64,000 bases of DNA from Jiangella alkaliphila. GTDB taxonomy: Bacteria > Actinomycetota > Actinomycetes > Jiangellales > Jiangellaceae. Both the position numbers and the translations under genes were made by a program. The notes under the pieces were generated by a model. That model saw only the letters and a program-made list of their open reading frames with translations, had not been told where the DNA came from and did no database searches. Location of the stretch: positions 3,755,278 through 3,819,277 of the forward strand of contig NZ_LT629791.1 of the NCBI RefSeq assembly GCF_900105925.1, written 5' to 3'. Positions 33,561 to 42,088 of this stretch are shown piece by piece. The stretch's first letter is position 1, and every line of letters begins with the position of its first letter.

Positions 33561-34808
33561 TCAGCGGGGCTGCCAGGTGCCTTGCGCCACCTGCGGCACG
33601 AAGCCGTCCAGGTCGACGGGGAAGCGCACGGTCTCGCCGGTCTCGGCGGACAGGTAGGCGGCCATCATCAGCTCGCTGACCTCGACACCGCGGGCGAGGC
33701 TCTCGCGGGGCTGCCGCCCGGCGAGGAAGTCCGCGGCCACGGCCCGGTTCTCCGTCGTGTACCCGTAGGTCAGCGCCTCGTCGGAGACGATCGGCAGCAG
33801 GCCCTGCTCGGCGCCCTGTTTCTCGACGAGGTCCTCGCCCTCGGGGGAGCGCAGCTCGCGGCTGAGGAACAGCTGCGCCTCGGTGCTGAGCGTGCTGGCG
33901 TTCATCGAGTACTCCGGCCCGAGCAGCTCGAACGTCAGCCGCAGGCCGGGGCCGACGTAGCTCCAGGACGTCGTGGCCTCGACGACGACCTCGTCGCCGT
34001 CGCCGTTGCGGAACGTGAGGGTGGCGTGGGCGTAGTCCTCGGCCGGCCGGCGGGTGTAGTCGACGGCGCCGCCGAAGCGCTCGGCCAGCTGGGCGGCGTG
34101 CTTCTTGCGCGACCACTTGAGCGACGCGATCCCTGCGCTGACGGACACCGGCGTCAGCCAGGTCGACACGTCGACGCCGGGTGGGGTGAGCAGGTAGCGG
34201 CCGGCCTCGATGGAGTGGCACATCATGTCGCTGAGGACGCCGCCGCCCTGCCGCGTCCCGTCCCAGAACCAGGCGGAGTGCGGCCCGCTGTGCTCCTCGG
34301 CGCAGCGGGCGAGGTACGGCGTCCCGGACAGCGCGGCGCCGCGCGCCCAGAGCAGCTCGTGGCCGCGGGTGACGGCCGGCGCGTACACCTGGTTCTCCAG
34401 GTAGGCGTGCAGCAGCCCGGCGCCCTCGACCAGCTCGTGGACGCGGCGCGCCTCGGCGAGGGTGCGCCCCAGCGGCTTCTCGACGGCGACGCCGGTGAGC
34501 GACGCTCGCCCGGACGCGACCTCGTCGGCGATCGCCTCGATGACCTCGAGCCGGGCGTGGTTGGGCGCGGTCACCCAGACAGCGTCGACGCGCGGGTCGC
34601 GGACCAGCTCGCGCACGTCGGTGTAGGCGGTGGCGTCGCCCACGCCGAGCTCGCGGCAGCGCTCGGCCAGCGCCCGCGCGCTCTCGCCGCCCGGGCTCTG
34701 GACGGCGACGACGTCCGCGTCGCGCACGCCGGTCCACGACGTGACGTGGAAGTTCGCCATGAAACCGGCGCCGACGATGCCGACCCCGAGCCGTTGCCTG
34801 TTCTCCAT
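33561..34808 (-). CDS. Gfo/Idh/MocA-family oxidoreductase
   Basis: 415 residues. The N-terminal NAD(P) domain has GVGIVGAGFMANFH (residues 8-21) and, after the nucleotide fold, the family motif AVEKPLGRTLAEA with the catalytic-region lysine of EKP. The C-terminal GFO/IDH beta-sheet domain follows, including the SYVGPGLRLTFELLG strand region. It acts on sugars or polyols such as inositol or glucose-type substrates. It is the last gene of the ribose-type importer operon, 13 bases after the permease, so it most likely oxidises the imported sugar. Confidence 0.88.
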   Translation of the reverse strand: MENRQRLGVGIVGAGFMANFHVTSWTGVRDADVVAVQSPGGESARALAERCRELGVGDATAYTDVRELVRDPRVDAVWVTAPNHARLEVIEAIADEVASGRASLTGVAVEKPLGRTLAEARRVHELVEGAGLLHAYLENQVYAPAVTRGHELLWARGAALSGTPYLARCAEEHSGPHSAWFWDGTRQGGGVLSDMMCHSIEAGRYLLTPPGVDVSTWLTPVSVSAGIASLKWSRKKHAAQLAERFGGAVDYTRRPAEDYAHATLTFRNGDGDEVVVEATTSWSYVGPGLRLTFELLGPEYSMNASTLSTEAQLFLSRELRSPEGEDLVEKQGAEQGLLPIVSDEALTYGYTTENRAVAADFLAGRQPRESLARGVEVSELMMAAYLSAETGETVRFPVDLDGFVPQVAQGTWQPR

Positions 34809-34821
34809 CGTGGAAGGACCC

Positions 34822-35805
34822 CTAACTCCGAAGGCGTCGCTGCCGCCCGTAGAGCGACAGCAGGACGAGCAGGACGACGCCGTTGACGACGGTGCGCCAG
34901 GCGCCGCCGATGTCCAGTGTGGTGAGCAGACCCTGCAGGACGGTCAGCACGATCGCGCCGACCGCGGTACCCGCGTACCCGCCGATGCCGCCGGCCAGCA
35001 GCGTCCCGCCGATGACGACGGCGGCGACGGACGGCAGCATGTACTGGTCGGCGAGGTCGAGGAACACCGACTCGGTGTACCCGAGCAGCAGAATGCCGGC
35101 CAGCCCGGCGAACGTCGCCGACAGCACGTAGGCCAGGATGAGCGTCCGGTTCACCCGCACCCCGGTCAGCGACGCGGCGGTGCGGTTGGCGCCGACGGCG
35201 AACAGGTTCCAGCCGAACGTGGTGCGGCGCAGCAGCCAGACGGCGAGCAGGCCGAGCAGCAGCCACAGGAACAGCAGCCCGGGCAGGTCGAAGATGACCC
35301 GGCCGTTCACCAGCGACGTCAGCGCCGGCGCCGCGCGGCCCTCGGCCTGCCCGCCGGTGTAGGCGAGGATCAGCCCCTGCACGACGCCGATCATGCCGAG
35401 CGTCATGACGAACGGCGGGATCCGCAGCAGCGTGACGCCCAGCCCGTTGACCAGCCCGATCGAGGCCGCGACCAGCAGCGACAGCGCCACGGCCGGGACG
35501 ATGTTCGCGTCGTCGCCGTCCATCACGCGCGACCCGATGATGGCCGAGAACGTCGCCACCTTGCCGACGGACAGGTCGACGCCGCCGCCACCGGCGAGGA
35601 TCACGATGGTCTGGCCGATCGCGATGACGCCGAGGAACGCCGCCACCCGCATGAGGTTGACCAGCTGTCCGTACCCGGCGAACCCGGGGGAGACGATCTC
35701 GCCGGCGATCACCAGGGCGACGGCGACCGCGCCGGCCAGCGCGACCGGCCCTGGCCGCCAGGACCCCAGCCCGCGCCGCGGCGGGTCCAGCACCGGTGTG
35801 CTCAT
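34822..35805 (-). CDS. Ribose-type ABC transporter permease (RbsC-like), second
   Basis: 327-residue membrane permease with about nine helices. The BPD_transp_2 signature is IGQTIVILAGGGGVDLSVGKVAT near residues 70-95, and the loop before the last helices has LGYTESVFLDLADQYMLPSVAAVVIGG. It overlaps the preceding permease gene by ATGA. Two distinct permeases indicate a heterodimeric channel, as in autoinducer-2 or rhamnose importers (LsrC/LsrD, RhaP/RhaQ) rather than the homodimeric ribose system. Confidence 0.9.
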   Translation of the reverse strand: MSTPVLDPPRRGLGSWRPGPVALAGAVAVALVIAGEIVSPGFAGYGQLVNLMRVAAFLGVIAIGQTIVILAGGGGVDLSVGKVATFSAIIGSRVMDGDDANIVPAVALSLLVAASIGLVNGLGVTLLRIPPFVMTLGMIGVVQGLILAYTGGQAEGRAAPALTSLVNGRVIFDLPGLLFLWLLLGLLAVWLLRRTTFGWNLFAVGANRTAASLTGVRVNRTLILAYVLSATFAGLAGILLLGYTESVFLDLADQYMLPSVAAVVIGGTLLAGGIGGYAGTAVGAIVLTVLQGLLTTLDIGGAWRTVVNGVVLLVLLSLYGRQRRLRS

Positions 35806-36764
35806 GCCGCCGGCCTCCTCTTCTGCAGCGCGGGGATGCCGGCCAGGGCCAGCGCCAGGATGATCACGGCGCCGTTGACCAGCTGCCGGTAGTCGGTGGG
35901 CACGTCGGCGAAGAAGATGATGTTCGTGACGAGCGCCAGGACGATCGCACCGAGGACCGACCCGCCCGCCCCGCCGCGGCCGCCCGTCAGCGCCGTCCCG
36001 CCGATCACGACGGCCGCCACCGACGCCAGCGTCAGCTCGTTGCCGACGAACGGGTCGCCGGACCCGGTGTTGGCCAGGATCGCCAGTGCCGACAGCGCCG
36101 CGAACAGCCCGCCCAGCACGTACGCCCAGACCCGCGTCCGCGCGACCGGCACCAGCGACGCGTACGCCGCGTCCGCGTCACCGCCGACCGCGTACACGTG
36201 CCGCAGCACGCGGTGCCGCCGCAGCACCCACCACACCAGCGCCAGCGCGACGATCAGCAGCAGCGCCACCGGCACGCCCAGCACCGAGTCCCGGTAGGCC
36301 GTCGTGACCTCGAACGGCACCGACCCGCCCGGCGTCGGCAGCACGACCAGCGCCAGCCCGCTGTACACGAAGCTGGTGGCGAACGTCGCGACGATCGGCT
36401 GCAGCCGCAGCAGCGCCACGACCAGCCCGTTCAGCGCGCCGCAGGCCAGCCCGACGCCGAGCGCGGCGGCGACGGCCAGCGGGTACCGGTCCATCGACCC
36501 GTCGACGATCTGGACGGCGACGACGCTGGCCAGCGTCACCTGCGCGCCCAGCGAGAGGTCGAGGCCGCCGCTGAGCACGACGATGGTCTGCCCGACGGCG
36601 ATCGCCACCAGCGGCACGAACGTCGCGAAGTTCGACGTCAGCGCGTAGCTGTCCCAGAAGTTCGGCTGCAGCGCGGAGTTGACGACGACCGCGACGGCCA
36701 GCATCGCGACGGTCGCCAGGCCCGACAGCTGGACCCCGCGCACGCGGTCGAGGACCCCCGTCAC
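35802..36764 (-). CDS. Ribose-type ABC transporter permease (RbsC-like), first
   Basis: 320-residue permease with the same fold: VGQTIVVLSGGLDLSLGAQVTLASVV near residue 55 and GNELTLASVAAVVIGGTALTGG later. The GTG at 36762-36764 overlaps the stop of the ATPase gene (GTGA), which sets the start; a frame reaching back to 37040 is a shadow of that gene. With its downstream partner it forms the membrane pore of the importer. No unusual insertion is seen. Confidence 0.9.
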   Translation of the reverse strand: MTGVLDRVRGVQLSGLATVAMLAVAVVVNSALQPNFWDSYALTSNFATFVPLVAIAVGQTIVVLSGGLDLSLGAQVTLASVVAVQIVDGSMDRYPLAVAAALGVGLACGALNGLVVALLRLQPIVATFATSFVYSGLALVVLPTPGGSVPFEVTTAYRDSVLGVPVALLLIVALALVWWVLRRHRVLRHVYAVGGDADAAYASLVPVARTRVWAYVLGGLFAALSALAILANTGSGDPFVGNELTLASVAAVVIGGTALTGGRGGAGGSVLGAIVLALVTNIIFFADVPTDYRQLVNGAVIILALALAGIPALQKRRPAA

Positions 36765-38317
36765 AGCGACTCCCCGGGGGCCAGCCGCAGCGCGCTGGAG
36801 ACCAGGCGGCTCTCCGAGATCGCCTCGGAGCTCAGCTCCTCGGCGACGGCGCCCTCGAACAGCACCAGCACGCGGTCGCTGAGCTCGGTCAGCTCGCGGT
36901 TGTCGCTGGAGTTGAGGATGACGACGGCGCCGTCGGCGGCCAGGCCGCGGATGATCGCGTAGATCTCCTCCTTGGCAGCGACGTCGACGCCCTTGGTCGG
37001 GTCGTCGAGCAGCACGACCCGCGGCCGGTCCAGCAGCCACTTGCCGATGACGACCTTCTGCTGGTTGCCGCCGGACAGCGTCGACACCGGGTCGGCCAGC
37101 GAGCCGATCTTGATCCGCAGCCGTTCCACCATCGACGTGGCGGCGCGGCGCTCGGCGGCGGACCGGAGCGCGAACCGCGCCGTCGCACGGCGGTGCATGC
37201 TGGCCAGCGAGAGGTTCTCCTGAATCGGCCGGACGGCGAACATGCCCTGCCGGCCGCGGTCGCCGGGCACCAGCGCGACGCCGGCCCGCGACGCCTTCGC
37301 CGGCGACCCGAGCGGCAGCGGCTGGCCGTCCAGCAGCGCCTCGCCGGCGCCGACGTGCGCGCCGCCGAACAGCGCGAGCAGCAGGTCCGACTGGCCCTGC
37401 CCCTGCAGGCCGCCCAGGCCCAGCACCTCGCCGGAGCGGACCGTGAAGCTCACGTCGCGCAGCCGGTCGGTCGTGAGCCCGCGCACCTCGAGCGTGGTGG
37501 CGGACGGGGCGCCGGCCGCGGGGCCGGACGTGGCCACTGCTGCGGTAGCGGCCACGTCCGGGCGCGGCGCCTGGTGCGGCGCGTCGCCGACCATGAGCCG
37601 GACCAGCTCGTCCTCGTCGGTGGCGGCCAGTTCGACGGTGCCGACGGTGCGGCCGTTGCGCAGGACGGTGGCGCGGTCGCAGAGCGCGAACACCTCGTCC
37701 AGCCGGTGCGACGTGAACACCACCAGCACACCGTCGGCGCGCAGCTGGCGGACCACGTCGAACAGCACCTCGACCTGCTCCTTGTGCAGCGACGCCGTGG
37801 CCTCGTCGAGCACCAGGATCCGCGGACCGCGGGCCAGCGCCTTGGCGACCTCGACGATCTGCCGCTCGCCGGGGCCGAGCGCGCCGGCCGGCCGGTCCAG
37901 CGGCAGCCGTCCGGAGAACGCGGCGGCGAACCGCTCCAGCGCGGCGCCGGCGCGGTCGCGTGCGGCCCGCTGGTCGAGGAACCCGAGCCGGCGGACCGGC
38001 TCCAGCCCGAGCACGACGTTCTGCGTCACCGTGAGGTCGCCGACGACGCTGAGCTGCTGGTACACCGCGGCGACGCCGAGCGCGTGAGCGTCGCGCGGGC
38101 CGCCGATGCGCGCCTCGGCACCGTCGATCCGGATCGTCCCGGCGTCCGGGACGACGGTGCCGGCCAGCGTCTTGTCCAGCGTGCTCTTGCCGGAGCCGTT
38201 CGGGCCGAGCAGGGCGTGCACCTCGCCGCGCACGGCGGTGAGGCCGGCCCCGTCCAGCGCCTGGACGCCGCCGTACCGCTTGCGTACGCCGGTCATCTCC
38301 AGCAGGGGCGTCGTCAC
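36761..38317 (-). CDS. Ribose-type ABC transporter double ATP-binding protein (RbsA-like)
   Basis: 518 residues with two ATPase domains in one chain. The first has Walker A GPNGSGKST (about residues 38-46), a degenerate signature LGPGERQIVEVAKAL and Walker B ILVLDEATASL. In the second, from about residue 260, the Walker A region is replaced by GLGGLQGQGQSDLLLALFG, as usual in RbsA. It keeps LSGGNQQKVVIGKWLL and VLLDDPTKGVD. So hydrolysis is probably asymmetric. GTG 38317 overlaps the binding-protein stop. A linker rich in Ala/Pro (about residues 245-265) separates the halves. Confidence 0.92.
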   Translation of the reverse strand: MTTPLLEMTGVRKRYGGVQALDGAGLTAVRGEVHALLGPNGSGKSTLDKTLAGTVVPDAGTIRIDGAEARIGGPRDAHALGVAAVYQQLSVVGDLTVTQNVVLGLEPVRRLGFLDQRAARDRAGAALERFAAAFSGRLPLDRPAGALGPGERQIVEVAKALARGPRILVLDEATASLHKEQVEVLFDVVRQLRADGVLVVFTSHRLDEVFALCDRATVLRNGRTVGTVELAATDEDELVRLMVGDAPHQAPRPDVAATAAVATSGPAAGAPSATTLEVRGLTTDRLRDVSFTVRSGEVLGLGGLQGQGQSDLLLALFGGAHVGAGEALLDGQPLPLGSPAKASRAGVALVPGDRGRQGMFAVRPIQENLSLASMHRRATARFALRSAAERRAATSMVERLRIKIGSLADPVSTLSGGNQQKVVIGKWLLDRPRVVLLDDPTKGVDVAAKEEIYAIIRGLAADGAVVILNSSDNRELTELSDRVLVLFEGAVAEELSSEAISESRLVSSALRLAPGESL

Positions 38318-39390
38318 TCGAAGAATTCCGCGGCCTCGTCGCGAGTCAGCGAACCGTCCAGGCTGTACGCGTCGCTCTCGGCGCTGGCCTCGCCCCAGTA
38401 CTGGTCGAAGGTGGTCTCGTCGACGGTGTAGGGGATCGGGATGGTGACGGTGTTGCCGTCGAGGCTGCCGGACGCGAACGCCTCGCCCTCGAGCACGTTG
38501 ATGGCCATGTGCAGCGCGGACACGGCGCCGCCTGGCGGGTTCACGACGCCGATGCTCTGGAACCCGTTGGTGCGGGCCTCGCCCCACAGCCGCATGAAGC
38601 CGACACGGGCCTCGCCGCTGATGGTGATCTGGTCCAGCCGGCCGGCCGCGTCGACGGCGCGGAACACGCCCTCGGCCATGCCGTCCTGCGTCCAGACGCC
38701 GTCGACCTCGGGGTAGGTGGCCAGCAGGTTCGTCATGACCTGCTGCCCGGTGGCCTGGTCCCAGTTGCCGTCGGCGACGGTGAGGACGTTGACGCCGGCG
38801 CCGTTGAAGACCTCCTCGGCGGCGCCCCAGCGCATCTCGTTGGCCGGGTGCCCGGCGATGCCGTTGACCACGACGACGTTGCCGCCCTCGCCGACCTGCT
38901 CGGCCAGCCACTCCGCGGAGATGCGGGCCCACTCGGCCTGGTCGATGACGACGTTCGTGACGTCCTCGGACGTGACCGCCTGGTCGATGGCGAACACCTC
39001 GATGCCCTGCCCGGTCGCCTCGCGGAACACGGCGTCCAGGGCGGTCTCGGAGTTCGGGTTGACGATGATGGCGTCGACGCCGCGGTTGATGAGGTTGCGG
39101 ATCTGCTGGATCTGGCCGTTGACGTCGGTGTCGGCGCTCTCGACGACCAGCTCGTCGACGACGCCCTCCTCCTCGTACTCGGCGAACGCCGCCTCCAGGC
39201 CCTCGACCATCTGCGTGCGCCACTCGCTGCCGACGAAGCCGTTGGACAGGCCGATCGTGTACGGCTGGTCGCCGCCACCCTCCCCGCCGCCGCCTCCGTT
39301 GCCGCCGTCGTCGTCCGAGCAGGCCGCCAGGAGCAGGACGACGGTGCCGGCCACGGCTCCCGCGCGCCACCCTCGACTCGGTCTCGGCAT
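38314..39390 (-). CDS. Ribose-type ABC transporter substrate-binding lipoprotein
   Basis: 358 residues with signal peptide and lipobox LLAAC (cysteine at about residue 24), followed by an acidic/glycine linker. The mature type I binding fold begins YTIGLSNGFVGSEWR and contains IRNLINRGVDAIIVNPNS, ADGNWDQATGQQVM and WTQDGMAEGVFRAVDAAG, all typical of sugar-binding proteins of the RbsB class. I chose the ATG at 39388-39390, which has AAGGG upstream and directly precedes the signal peptide; an ATG 11 codons earlier lacks a clear ribosome site. First gene of a five-gene operon. The sugar is unknown. Confidence 0.88.
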   Translation of the reverse strand: MPRPSRGWRAGAVAGTVVLLLAACSDDDGGNGGGGGEGGGDQPYTIGLSNGFVGSEWRTQMVEGLEAAFAEYEEEGVVDELVVESADTDVNGQIQQIRNLINRGVDAIIVNPNSETALDAVFREATGQGIEVFAIDQAVTSEDVTNVVIDQAEWARISAEWLAEQVGEGGNVVVVNGIAGHPANEMRWGAAEEVFNGAGVNVLTVADGNWDQATGQQVMTNLLATYPEVDGVWTQDGMAEGVFRAVDAAGRLDQITISGEARVGFMRLWGEARTNGFQSIGVVNPPGGAVSALHMAINVLEGEAFASGSLDGNTVTIPIPYTVDETTFDQYWGEASAESDAYSLDGSLTRDEAAEFFE

Positions 39391-39534
39391 CAGGACCACA
39401 CCCTTTCTCCGGCGACTTTTCATCCATGACGAGTGATAAGTGGGTTCATGCTGCCGTACGCCACTGCGGTCCGTCTAGCGTTCTGGGTCACGTTTCCACC
39501 ACGAACGGCCGGACGCGCCGCCCGACTCCCCCAA

Positions 39535-39606
39535 GTTGATCTTGGAGGTGTTCTGCCATCAATCGGGCATTCCGGGCGGTGCTTGCCGAAGAACTCCAAG
39601 ATCAAC
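39535..39606. repeat. Inverted repeat with 13-bp arms GTTGATCTTGGAG
   Basis: Perfect arms at 39535-39547 and 39594-39606; a further partly paired TTCT/AGAA region lies inside. It sits 12 bases after the ROK regulator stop and upstream of the binding-protein gene, so it is suited to end the regulator transcript. The remainder of 39391-39618 holds the importer operon promoter region, in which I recognise no clear site. Confidence 0.55.
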
Positions 39607-39618
39607 GTGGACGTGGGG

Positions 39619-40824
39619 TCAGCGGGTGGCTTGGACGTAGGCGGAGTCGCTGACCAGGCGGGCGGCCAGCTCGGCGGCGCCGATGATCACGGCGTCGTCG
39701 CCCAGCTCGGACGCGGCCAGCCGGGGGACGTGCGGGATGCGGCCGACCAGGCGGTCGCGCAGGCCGGGGGTGATGAGGTCGGCGGCGCCGCCCATCTCGC
39801 CGCCGACGATGACCAGCTCGGGGTCGAGGACGGTGCACAGGTTGGCGACCGCCAGGGCCACGTAGTCCAGCGTCTCCTCCAGCAGCGCCCGCGCCTCGAC
39901 GCTGCCGTCCCTGACCAGGTCGAACACGTCGGCGGCGGTGAGCGGGCGGCCACCGGGTGCGGCGATGCCGCGTTCGCGCGCCTGACGGGTGAGCCCGGCC
40001 GAGCCGACCCGGCTCTCGAGGTCGCCGAACCCGGGGAACAGCCGGGCCAGCGACGTGCGGTCCAGCAGCATGTAGCCGATCTCGCCGGCCGCCGCCCGCG
40101 AGCCGCGGTGCAGGCGGCCGCCGGTGACGATGCCGGTGCCGATGCCGGTCCCGAGCACGACGGCGACGAGGTCCTGCACGCCCCGCCCGGCGCCGCGGTG
40201 GTGCTCGCCGACGGCCAGCACGTTCGCGTCGTTCTCGACGACGACCGGCAGGCCGGTGCGGTCACGCAGCAGCGACCCGACCGGCACCTCGCGCCAGTCC
40301 AGCGCGGGCGCCCAGGTCACCCGTCCGTCGGCGCCGGCGACACCCGGGACGGCGACCCCGATCGCCTGGCTGGGCTGGCCCCGCCCGTCGGCGGCGGCAC
40401 CCAGTTCGGTGACGACCGACAGCGCCTCCTCGAGCCGGATGGTGGCGCGGTCGGCCGCGTGCAGCACGTCCGGGACGACGGGCCGCTGCACCCGGTGGAC
40501 GATGGCGCCGTCGAAGTCGACCAGCGCGCCCTCGGTGCGGGTGGCGCCGACGTGCAGGACCGACACGAGATTGGCGCGGCCGCTGTAGCGCAGCAGGATC
40601 GACGGCCGCCCGCCGGTCGACGGCTGGTGGCCGTCGGTGACGACCAGGCCTCGGCGCAGCAGGTGGCCGGCCAGCCGGTTCACCGTCGCGGCGCTGAGAC
40701 CGGTGCGCGCGCCGATCTCCTGCCGCGACAGCGGTCCGTGCTGGCGCAGCGCGTCGAGGATCGCGGTCTGGTTCACCCGCGAGACGGTCTCGGCGTTGGC
40801 CGTCGAGGAGGTCCGACCGGACAT
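39619..40824 (-). CDS. ROK-family transcriptional regulator (NagC/XylR-like)
   Basis: 401 residues. Residues 15-70 are a winged helix (NQTAILDALRQHGPLSRQEIGARTGLSAATVNRLAGHLL), followed by a ROK sugar-kinase-like domain. That domain has the ATP-site-like VVLGTGIGTGIVTGG and the acid of VVENDANVLAVGEHH; the zinc-motif cysteines of true kinases are missing, as in repressors. It lies just upstream of, and in line with, the importer operon and divergent from a ROK kinase, with a perfect palindrome between. It probably senses the imported sugar and represses both units. ATG preceded by GGGGGAG. Confidence 0.88.
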   Translation of the reverse strand: MSGRTSSTANAETVSRVNQTAILDALRQHGPLSRQEIGARTGLSAATVNRLAGHLLRRGLVVTDGHQPSTGGRPSILLRYSGRANLVSVLHVGATRTEGALVDFDGAIVHRVQRPVVPDVLHAADRATIRLEEALSVVTELGAAADGRGQPSQAIGVAVPGVAGADGRVTWAPALDWREVPVGSLLRDRTGLPVVVENDANVLAVGEHHRGAGRGVQDLVAVVLGTGIGTGIVTGGRLHRGSRAAAGEIGYMLLDRTSLARLFPGFGDLESRVGSAGLTRQARERGIAAPGGRPLTAADVFDLVRDGSVEARALLEETLDYVALAVANLCTVLDPELVIVGGEMGGAADLITPGLRDRLVGRIPHVPRLAASELGDDAVIIGAAELAARLVSDSAYVQATR

Positions 40825-40846
40825 GGCTGCTCCCCCTGGAGTTTTC

Positions 40847-40859
40847 TATCAGGCTGATA
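40847..40859. promoter_or_regulatory. Perfect palindrome TATCAGGCTGATA in the ROK/ROK divergent region
   Basis: A 13-bp perfect palindrome (TATCAG-G-CTGATA) in the most AT-rich part of the 78-bp divergent gap. Position and symmetry suit an operator for the adjacent ROK repressor, controlling itself and the kinase gene. Confidence 0.55.
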
Positions 40860-40902
40860 CTGTACCCATTCCCCAGCCCGCTCGAGACTGGAGACGCCGC
40901 CC

Positions 40903-41925
40903 GTGGTGATGCCCGGAACCGACCGTACCGGCCTGGCCGGCCCGCTGCGCCGCGCCCTCGCCGACGCCGGCTGGCTGCCGTCGAGCGACGCCGCGCCGAC
41001 CCCGTCCGGCTGGTCCGGAGCGGACGACGGCGACGGGGGAGCGGCGCCGGTGGTGGGCGTCGACCTGGGTGGCACCAAGCTGCACGCGGTGCTCTACGAC
41101 CCGTCTCGGCAGCGGCTGCTGGACCGCGTCGAGCGCACCGATCCGCGCGGCGGCACGGCTGTGACCAGCCAGATCGCTCGTCTCGTCGAGTCGCTGACGG
41201 CGGCCGCGGGCCTCGCCGGCCGGCCGCCGCGGGTGGCGGTCGGCTGCCCGGGCGCGCCCGACCCGGTCACCGGCGCGGTCGGCCACGCGCCGAACATCCC
41301 GGGCTGGGACCGCATGGACGTGCCGGCCGACCTCGAGGTCCGGCTGGGCGCCCGCCCGCTGGTGCACAACGACGCGAACCTGGCCGCGTGGGGCGAGCAC
41401 GCCTGGCTGCCCGGCGGCGGTGACCTCGCGTTCGTCGCCGTCGGGACGGGGGTCGGGCTCGGCCTGGTGCTGGGCGGGCGGATGTACGCGGGCAGCCGCG
41501 GGCTGGCCGGCGAGGTGGCCGACCTGCCGTTCGGATCGGACCCGTTCGACCCGGCCAACCTCGTGCACGGACCGCTGGAACAGCAGGTCAGCGGCGGTGG
41601 CGTCGAACGTCGCTACCTGGAGCTGGCCGGCCGGCGGCGGCCCGCGCCGGAGGTGTTCGCCGCCGCGGCCGACGGCGACCGGGCGGCCGCGCAGGTGCTC
41701 GACGAGCTCGGGCGGCTGCTGGCGCTGGCCGTGCGGGCGGTACGGGCGATCGTCGACCCGGCGACGTTCGTGCTCGGCGGCGGCATCGGATCCCGGCCGG
41801 AGACGCTGACCGCGACCCGCCGCTGGCTCGCCGTCACCGAAGGCGAGTCGTTGCAGGTCAGAACCAGCACGTTCGGCAACCGTGCGGCCCTGGCCGGCGC
41901 GCTGGCGGCCGCCGCCGTCGCCTAG
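40903..41925 (+). CDS. ROK-family sugar kinase
   Basis: 340 residues. An extra N-terminal segment of about 45 residues precedes the phosphate-binding VVGVDLGGTKLHAVLYD. Then come GCPGAPDPVTG, NIPGWDRMDV, the catalytic-base aspartate in HNDANLAAWGEH and the adenosine motif VAVGTGVGLGLVLGGR. The ROK zinc-finger cysteines are absent, as in some actinobacterial members, so kinase activity is likely but not certain. GTG 40903 has GGAG nine bases upstream; GTG 40906 and ATG 40909 are alternatives. Divergent from the ROK regulator; probably phosphorylates the sugar brought in by the neighbouring importer. Confidence 0.82.
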   Translation: MVMPGTDRTGLAGPLRRALADAGWLPSSDAAPTPSGWSGADDGDGGAAPVVGVDLGGTKLHAVLYDPSRQRLLDRVERTDPRGGTAVTSQIARLVESLTAAAGLAGRPPRVAVGCPGAPDPVTGAVGHAPNIPGWDRMDVPADLEVRLGARPLVHNDANLAAWGEHAWLPGGGDLAFVAVGTGVGLGLVLGGRMYAGSRGLAGEVADLPFGSDPFDPANLVHGPLEQQVSGGGVERRYLELAGRRRPAPEVFAAAADGDRAAAQVLDELGRLLALAVRAVRAIVDPATFVLGGGIGSRPETLTATRRWLAVTEGESLQVRTSTFGNRAALAGALAAAAVA

Positions 41926-42088
41926 TTTCACATCAGCAAGATGAGAAAGTTGCCGTAAATCTCCGATTCGGGGTTCCGATGACGATCTGTCACGGGTACC
42001 TTCACAGAGATCAGCGATCTGCTCGGCGTTTTGCTCAGCCTGAGTAGATGCATCCCTCGGCACGCCCTCGACCCCCGAAGGAGTGGCC

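Noticed and set aside
36761-39427. One 888-codon frame covering the ABC ATPase and the binding-protein gene
   Set aside because: The upstream half is an out-of-frame shadow of the binding-protein gene; the ATPase starts at GTG 38317 with a GTGA overlap.
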